A DNA stretch of 60,000 bases from Lineus longissimus (Eukaryota; Nemertea; Pilidiophora; Heteronemertea; Lineidae), in assembly GCF_910592395.1 (NCBI RefSeq), contig NC_088319.1:16494001-16554000 (forward strand), written 5' to 3'. The notes beneath the pieces were generated by a model. That model worked only from the letters and a program-made list of their open reading frames with translations, was not told the DNA's origin and did no database searches. This document shows, in pieces, positions 59,601-60,000 of the stretch. The translations under genes and the position numbers were made by a program. Positions within the stretch are counted from its first letter, which is position 1. Every line of letters begins with the position of its first letter.

Positions 59601-60000
59601 CAAGAGACACTATCTTCTTTGACCAGGAGTTCATCTCTAGCTACTGTCTAATTGAATGGGTCTTTTGCTACCCTGGCACAGGTACTGGGTCAAAGGAGCC
59701 TCAGTTTTATATCTCAGTGAGGATGAAGAAATGTTGGGTGAGGTGTCTTGCTCAAGGACACTGTACCTAGTAAACAGCGGAGATATTTTAGAGTGTCAAA
59801 CCGAAGACTCCTGCTAAGGTGATGGGTGTTTTATTGATATGTAACTGATTTCCCGAATGTGGTTGAATGCTTTCTATACGCCTTGATCTTCTTGTAGCTG
59901 CCAAGGTCATTGAGATGCTGGGCGATGGAAGTGACGTTGATCTGGCTACCCCTGCTGTGAAGACGTTCCTCTTTGGCAAGGGTTTGACGGCAAATGGCTT
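30459..60000 (+). CDS. Giant secreted vitellogenin-N (large lipid transfer) protein with Cys-rich repeats, 3' end outside the window
   Basis: Sixty-one exons, joined by phase from ATG 30459 to the window end, give about 3,705 codons without a stop. Order: signal peptide (1 to about 23), vitellogenin-type N-domain (about 24-610), RTKR furin-like site (614-617), beta and amphipathic-helix region (to about 1050), LECT2/M23-like domain (about 1075-1215), Lys/Ser-rich spacer (about 1230-1360), SAP-like segment (about 1430-1465), then at least 11 A+B modules (about 1467-3560) and a helical tail. Vitellogenin N-domains bind lipid in vitellogenins, apolipophorins, apoB and MTP, so a lipid carrier or binder in the secretory pathway or body fluid is expected; this is inference. 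I do not recognise the A/B modules or this architecture. No von Willebrand D domain is seen, unlike vitellogenins. Exon coordinates are given under the parts below. Confidence 0.85.
30624..31166 (+). other. Intron 1 of the giant gene
   Basis: No exon seen. At 30935 a TACAGTGGAACCCGGTAAC sequence resembles a transposon terminal repeat followed by an imperfect hairpin (GTAACAAGACCAC and GTGGTCGCGTTAG), but I could not find a matching far end. Confidence 0.5.
31258..32533 (+). other. Intron 2 of the giant gene
   Basis: No exon seen between the 91-nt exon 2 and the 34-nt exon 3. It contains the second copy of the CCATGG-palindrome repeat at 32071-32150. Open frames here are short and on both strands. 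Confidence 0.6.
32071..32150 (+). repeat. CCATGG-palindrome dispersed repeat, copy 2
   Basis: Contains GGGATTCACCGTGGTGAATT, CAGCATGGTAAAT, TTAACCATG and CTCACCATGGTGAAAT in a row, the same motif set as the copies at 5713-5830 and 45964-46080. It is shorter than either. Confidence 0.6.
32701..34024 (+). mobile_element. Non-autonomous pogo/Tigger-like DNA element
   Basis: Flanked by TA on both sides. The left end reads CAGTGAAACCTCCCTTAG and the right end, in reverse complement, CAGTAGAACCTCTC; inner parts repeat CTCTATTAAGGACA at the left and TCCTTAATAGAGAGG at the right. CAGT..RAACCTC ends with a TA target duplication are typical of the pogo/Tigger branch of Tc1-mariner. No transposase frame is visible inside the 1.3 kb, which is filled by a G+C-rich tandem repeat (33330-33592) and related AGGCCTGGGCCAGGGCTGG-type sequence. 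It sits in intron 3. Confidence 0.75.
33330..33592 (+). repeat. 87-bp G+C-rich tandem repeat inside the pogo-like element
   Basis: Three units of about 87 bp, each starting CCTTACTGGCAAGCCCTGGC and containing GGCATTGCCAGGGCCTGG and GGCACGGCCAGCCAGGCA. A partial diverged unit lies at about 32810-32895. Long open frames on both strands here (up to about 125 codons) are by-products of the repeat and of low stop-codon frequency. Confidence 0.88.
35490..35640 (+). repeat. 38-bp minisatellite in intron 7 of the giant gene
   Basis: Four copies of a unit containing TTTATGGTTGAAGAGGTCTT and GATCTCCAGGACTCATAC, nearly identical, starting about 40 bp after the exon 7 donor. Confidence 0.88.
37410..37587 (+). 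mobile_element. 178-bp miniature pogo-like element
   Basis: TA target duplication on both sides (37408-37409 and 37588-37589). The left end is CAGTGGAACCTCCCTTAG; the right end in reverse complement is CAGTAGAACCTCTCTG. Inner sequence TCTATTAAGGAC matches the larger element at 32701-34024, so both belong to one family. A further relic with CAGTTAAACCTCTGTAATCA lies near 34807. It sits in intron 12. Confidence 0.8.
38941..42917 (+). CDS. Beta and amphipathic-helix region after the lipid-transfer domain (exons 16-24)
   Basis: Exons: 38941-39161, 39440-39585, 40052-40228, 40600-40758, 41044-41186, 41659-41729, 41906-42081, 42266-42388, 42748-42917. Exon 16 has a furin-type RTKR (residues about 614-617) soon after the N-domain, followed by beta-strand-like alternating sequence (FTFNIEFHLHSP, KVGASFGLIIKNN, GSLRVEVHDEAYATIHLGI). 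From exon 18 the sequence turns to long amphipathic helices (KINKMLERFERIFNTVIDSI, SDIESDVMNFFNTLMESV, IKIINSFEDFFEA), plausibly lipid-associating. Exon 22 has HWWNLKPILTDIG. Exon 23 has two cysteines. I recognise no named domain here. The 3' part of exon 23 with its donor is tandemly multiplied in the following intron. Confidence 0.75.
39900..40015 (+). repeat. Short minisatellite in intron 17
   Basis: About seven units of GGGCTCACCTCATCCACAG, 16-19 bp each with small deletions. It is open in some frames, but phase and splice signals place it in the intron before exon 18. Confidence 0.85.
41287..41390 (+). repeat. Dispersed AT-rich repeat, copy 4 (rearranged)
   Basis: Contains TTTTTCAGAAAAATTCAACT followed by CTGAAAGGTG, and then TTTTCACTTGTTTTTTTTTC with TGCTCC, the two end blocks of the repeat found at 17155-17262, here in swapped order and without the middle. 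It lies in intron 20. Confidence 0.45.
42318..42725 (+). repeat. 85-86-bp tandem repeat made from the end of exon 23 and its splice donor
   Basis: The first unit is coding: its last 71 bp are the 3' part of exon 23, up to CAG|GTCAGG. Four further units follow in the intron. Each of the first four units ends with GGGAGCAG|GTCAGG, giving donor-like GT at 42389, 42475, 42560 and 42646; the fifth unit has lost it. Reading past the first donor meets a TGA at 42419, so use of a later donor would truncate the protein. Confidence 0.88.
43063..44301 (+). CDS. LECT2 / peptidase-M23-like domain (exons 25-27)
   Basis: Exons: 43063-43252, 43646-43804, 44119-44301. LECT2 and M23 (lysostaphin-type) peptidases share a zinc site H-x-x-x-D ... 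H-x-H. Here a Gly/Cys lead (AGSGCTGTGFYPSSYG) is followed by EHRLLGVDLTV, then IVAPRGGDIM, FSVFISNI, VVPGQEIGKGMKPAFPHCNN, HIHVAVKKLNF and IVDPTKF. This tracks the M23/LECT2 order H.GVD, V.AP..G.I, ..G..IG, H.H.E, DP..(Y/F). The Asp (residue about 1105) and HIH (about 1187-1189) are in place, but the first His position is Leu, with a His two residues earlier (1099). Zinc binding and peptidase activity are therefore doubtful; a carbohydrate- or protein-binding role as in LECT2 is more likely. The assignment is by motif order only. Confidence 0.6.
44621..45862 (+). CDS. Lys/Ser-rich spacer with coding minisatellite (exons 28-30)
   Basis: Exons: 44621-44771, 45152-45391, 45675-45862. Exon 28 is basic (KKNGLPGRKNTKKTSKQAG). 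Exon 29 contains about four in-frame copies of an eight-residue unit S-T-S-K-T-A-S-G encoded by a 24-bp repeat (about 45262-45352), probably disordered and a likely target for O-glycosylation. Exon 30 starts with a single Cys and has basic helices (MMKWGAFKIKNMKIGKII). I see no named domain. Confidence 0.78.
44782..45010 (+). repeat. Short minisatellite in intron 28
   Basis: About nine units of GCTAAGGAAACCACTCAGGT followed by TGT or TTA (22-24 bp), starting some 10 bp after the exon 28 donor. Confidence 0.9.
45964..46080 (+). repeat. CCATGG-palindrome dispersed repeat, copy 3
   Basis: Starts CGAAAATGAATCCCAAATCA and carries CACCGTGGTGAAAT, TTTACCACGGTGAA and two TTTACCATGGTGATTTCAGA units. 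It matches the reverse complement of 5713-5830. It ends about 20 bp before the acceptor of exon 31, so it overlaps the likely branch-point region of that exon. Confidence 0.68.
46099..46237 (+). CDS. SAP-like helical segment (exon 31)
   Basis: Encodes CSNPEQMTDEELRLELIDRG followed by LNSVGARAVMMSTYK. The pattern T-x-x-E-L-R-x-E-L-x-x-R-G-L-x-x-x-G-x-[RK] is that of the SAP helix-extended-helix motif. In nuclear proteins SAP binds DNA; in a secreted protein it is more likely a small helical spacer that converged on, or was borrowed from, this fold. A similar segment recurs in exon 36. Confidence 0.6.
46446..47251 (+). CDS. Cys-rich A+B module 1 (exons 32-34)
   Basis: Exons: 46446-46667, 46804-46870, 47088-47251. 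Part A: CPLIQLTLPKEIYC, DPMCLGIQCCVEI, KAWARIDPCSFKLMFGI. Part B: KSELSFGFTMCLKGEP, then MDNAVISLPVCNADGSMTWP. The A/B intron is phase 1 directly after A, and part B is split by an extra phase-2 intron, a feature of this module alone. The B signature P-V-C-N-x-D-G-S-x-T-W-P is complete. Confidence 0.82.
47431..47860 (+). CDS. Helical linker with second SAP-like segment (exons 35-36)
   Basis: Exons: 47431-47558 and 47719-47860. The first encodes an Ala/Gln-rich helix ending DLVQELGLPE. The second encodes a Pro-rich Cys stretch (TPPCPRPDTLTN) and KMDAALTERGLATSGTRSEK, again of SAP type (E-R-G-L-x-T-S-G-x-R). The L-x-x-L-G-L-x-x-x-L-x-x-x-x-x-C pattern at the join recurs between later modules. 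Confidence 0.7.
48118..48941 (+). CDS. Cys-rich A+B module 2 (exons 37-38)
   Basis: Exons: 48118-48403 and 48629-48941. Part A is diverged: the D-x-C-x-G-x-x-C-C motif is reduced to DDCRRFDACFDI, but AYIDLDTCNYEFRVGFENYE and FVYTWGEP are clear. The A/B intron is phase 2, with part B starting FYTISKN. Part B is extended at its end by an extra stretch of about 60 residues with two cysteines (LSSLAIPMQSCGSDFTLPGG). The B signature C-N-x-D-G..W-P is not recognisable here. Confidence 0.75.
49159..49945 (+). CDS. Cys-rich A+B module 3 (exons 39-40)
   Basis: Exons: 49159-49523 and 49776-49945. Exon 39 is the longest of the A type; it begins with a Cys-containing linker (DILPEGVCPLPVAPDSCAWS), then LTDSCFGVICCIDLPFV, VSFDIEPCDFMIDITVGGSW and LISYNWGEP. 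The A/B intron is phase 2 and part B begins TYNIDQDD, with LFCVDIDATRVC and KVPRCNP. The W-P signature of part B is lost. Confidence 0.82.
50251..50424 (+). CDS. Helical linker between modules 3 and 4 (exon 41)
   Basis: A separate 174-nt exon encoding IRSWMTKMGVSDDEPLSEAG, IDQFLQETHVIKN and a single Cys (NADQCDIL). It follows the linker pattern of helix, L/M-G, helix and Cys seen between other modules. Confidence 0.78.
50552..51197 (+). CDS. Cys-rich A+B module 4 (exons 42-43)
   Basis: Exons: 50552-50816 and 51017-51197. Part A: CPLGFYDLPVLGDGIRC, QDLCSGISCCFDVNF, MEFIVDTCNYVIRGSIE, FTYDWGVE. Phase-2 A/B intron. Part B: TYTLTKVPDKKKYQVTMKLS, CLDPGQPC and a final ILPDGQTLK in place of the usual DG..x-W-P. 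The last 67 bp of exon 43 plus donor are multiplied in the next intron. Confidence 0.84.
51198..51500 (+). repeat. 67-bp tandem repeat made from the end of exon 43 and its splice donor
   Basis: After the exon 43 donor (AAG|GTATGT at 51198) the unit ACCACAGACTGCTT..GACATG, AGCCAGACTATCATACTCCC, AGATGGCCA.ACACTT.AG is repeated four more times. Donor-like GTATGT or GTATAT sites occur at 51198, 51265, 51332, 51399 and 51466, exactly 67 bp apart. Reading through the first donor meets TGA at 51219-51221. Confidence 0.9.
51629..51758 (+). CDS. Helical linker between modules 4 and 5 (exon 44)
   Basis: A 130-nt exon encoding APLSVEALEASLRSLGLGHI, IAATTQVCPDTNLPVDE. It is the clearest example of the linker pattern: amphipathic helix, L-x-x-L-G-L, a second short helix and a Cys. 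Confidence 0.8.
51988..52784 (+). CDS. Cys-rich A+B module 5 and linker (exons 45-46)
   Basis: Exons: 51988-52264 and 52480-52784. Part A: VCPDNSLVVPSG, LINYPCLGVECCSSLDLGII, FKTWLIIDPCEYRLSLGFEH, FNTTLFTFVRG, with an NTT glycosylation sequon. Phase-2 A/B intron. Part B: YTIDKDATNFQFNLKLDLNI, VDYTFPIPYCNINDSFEWP; it lacks the middle Cys pair. The same exon continues into a helical linker (ANEAVLRATNLYWIVEGDQC). Confidence 0.86.
52977..53641 (+). CDS. Cys-rich A+B module 6 (exons 47-48)
   Basis: Exons: 52977-53232 and 53499-53641. Part A: CRHLKMPKLPDFVQC, YDDMCMGLVCCLNVDYKL, MKVWSVVDSCSNKVSAGLET, YQYNVTLDASFWD with an NVT sequon. It is the last module with a phase-2 A/B intron. Part B: FFSVSKDDSTSMLEYILVLS, FKMPQPQCNHDFAL; it is short and lacks the W-P signature. 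Confidence 0.84.
53822..54728 (+). CDS. Linker and Cys-rich A+B module 7 (exons 49-50)
   Basis: Exons: 53822-54187 and 54534-54728. Exon 49 starts with a helical linker (DDVLRRMALPASLFDTSAC), then part A: CPDFVFPTMPEGFRC, NSDCLSIDCCATMHFF, FKARFEILPCTYEVKVNVET. The A/B intron is phase 1, here and in all later modules. Part B: FKKGIPGQFVVDFGLQYCMD, GMCSDP, MSVPLCNSGVLTWP. Confidence 0.86.
54897..55668 (+). CDS. Linker and Cys-rich A+B module 8 (exons 51-52)
   Basis: Exons: 54897-55229 and 55456-55668. Linker: AADKILALQGNLLRDSLTC. Part A: CPHFQLPSLPDYYRC, NQECTGFDCCIDMDMKV, FQFRVLLDPCKLTFHVGFEK, EFNGTLKGYSWG with an NGT sequon. Phase-1 A/B intron. Part B: IHLTYTIDRPSSGKHFIVSA, LQMPIPMCNYEDKTISWP; the middle Cys pair is absent. 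Confidence 0.87.
56017..56752 (+). CDS. Linker and Cys-rich A+B module 9 (exons 53-54)
   Basis: Exons: 56017-56343 and 56543-56752. Linker: LILSQLGVDPQLINTGAC. Part A: CPHFSMGSLPAGASC, FSDMCTGMTCCTELDFGV, FTVWAQIDPCNFLLSVGFEK, LNVTLIGFTQG with an NVT sequon. Part B: LNLKYKISQSVDRRDFYISL, VVCSQEDGTC, ASVPVPFCNPDGTFSWPS. This is the most canonical copy and a good query for searching. Confidence 0.88.
57009..57954 (+). CDS. Linker and Cys-rich A+B module 10 (exons 55-57)
   Basis: Exons: 57009-57238, 57418-57529 and 57661-57954. Linker: AVVLNRLGSEQRALLDTEC. Part A: CKGYKMPKLPKNVKC, FSDKCTGVECCSTMDLK, then a phase-0 intron found only in this module, then FKVWLDIDPCDYTLSVGFER and RNLSLIGFVFG with an NLS sequon. 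Part B: IKLYYMLDRTVSKGQYIISM, EICLDSACED, MKLGAPFCNEDGSLSWPASS. Exon 57 continues into the next linker (SLLPNIIGSEVSLLKNPSC). Confidence 0.88.
58091..58888 (+). CDS. Cys-rich A+B module 11 with polybasic end (exons 58-59)
   Basis: Exons: 58091-58303 and 58639-58888. Part A: TTCADYLLPTFGKQYC, MDGSCLNIACCFPSDMVV, FFNFKINHCKEKIEYTFEKK, SRSLIGFEFG; the usual I-D-P-C has become I-N-H-C and the sequon is lost. Part B: IVLSYIVRDNGGRYQVRAEV, CFSNNWDATESC, TYYKKPVC, then a strongly basic stretch KRKRRSLFGQRRQRRGL (residues from about 3556) in place of the C-N-x-D-G..W-P signature. This has the form of one or two furin-type cleavage sites. Confidence 0.84.
59217..60000 (+). CDS. Helical tail after module 11 (exons 60-61, cut by the window end)
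   Basis: Exons: 59217-59500 and 59898 to beyond 60000. Exon 60 has no Cys and is helical and basic (AKAQEQMIAAAVKTGKTDEQ, LTIFQRAQKALAGKG). Exon 61 starts AAKVIEMLGDGSDVDLATPA and is open at the window edge. Donor GTAAAG and acceptor TTCTTGTAG are acceptable, and phase fits. The change in character after the polybasic site suggests a separate mature chain. Confidence 0.78.

Overview
The window is nuclear DNA of an animal. Two multi-exon genes lie on the + strand, with short exons, large introns, GT-AG splice sites, abundant minisatellites and small DNA transposons of kinds common in marine invertebrates. Nothing looks bacterial or viral. The proteins are bilaterian in type; I cannot place the phylum from sequence alone (a marine lophotrochozoan or invertebrate deuterostome is my guess).

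Layout. 1-9262 has no recognisable coding sequence and is either intergenic or 5' intron. 9263-24442 holds 19 exons (one of them present in two alternative copies) of an anoctamin that matches ANO7 best, a ten-helix TMEM16 membrane protein with all six calcium ligands; its first exon(s) were not found. 24443-30458 is 3' UTR plus intergenic DNA. 30459 to the end of the window (60000) is the 5' part of one giant secreted-protein gene: 61 exons, about 3,705 codons, still open at the window edge.

The anoctamin gene carries two internal exon duplications. The exon for transmembrane helix 6, the calcium-gated pore helix, is present twice in tandem with the same length (98 nt) and phase, so that using both or neither would break the frame: a strong candidate for mutually exclusive splicing. 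The exon for the cysteine-rich extracellular loop has a second, broken copy.

The giant gene begins with a signal peptide and a vitellogenin-type N-terminal lipid-transfer domain (large lipid transfer protein superfamily). A beta and amphipathic-helix region follows, then a domain resembling LECT2/peptidase M23, a Lys/Ser-rich spacer with a coding minisatellite, SAP-like helical segments, and at least eleven copies of a two-part Cys-rich module (A: C-x-x-x-D-x-C-x-G-x-x-C-C then I-D-P-C and V-G-F-E; B: Y-x-I-x then P-x-C-N-x-D-G-x-x-x-W-P) separated by short helical linkers. I do not recognise this module as a named family, nor the whole architecture; it is the most likely undescribed system here. 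It is plausibly a secreted or haemolymph lipid-binding or lipid-carrying protein with an adhesive or immune-like tail; that role is inference.

Exon borders were read by eye from splice sites and checked by continuous reading phase from exon to exon; individual borders may be off by a base or two. No link in function between the two genes is implied by their adjacency.
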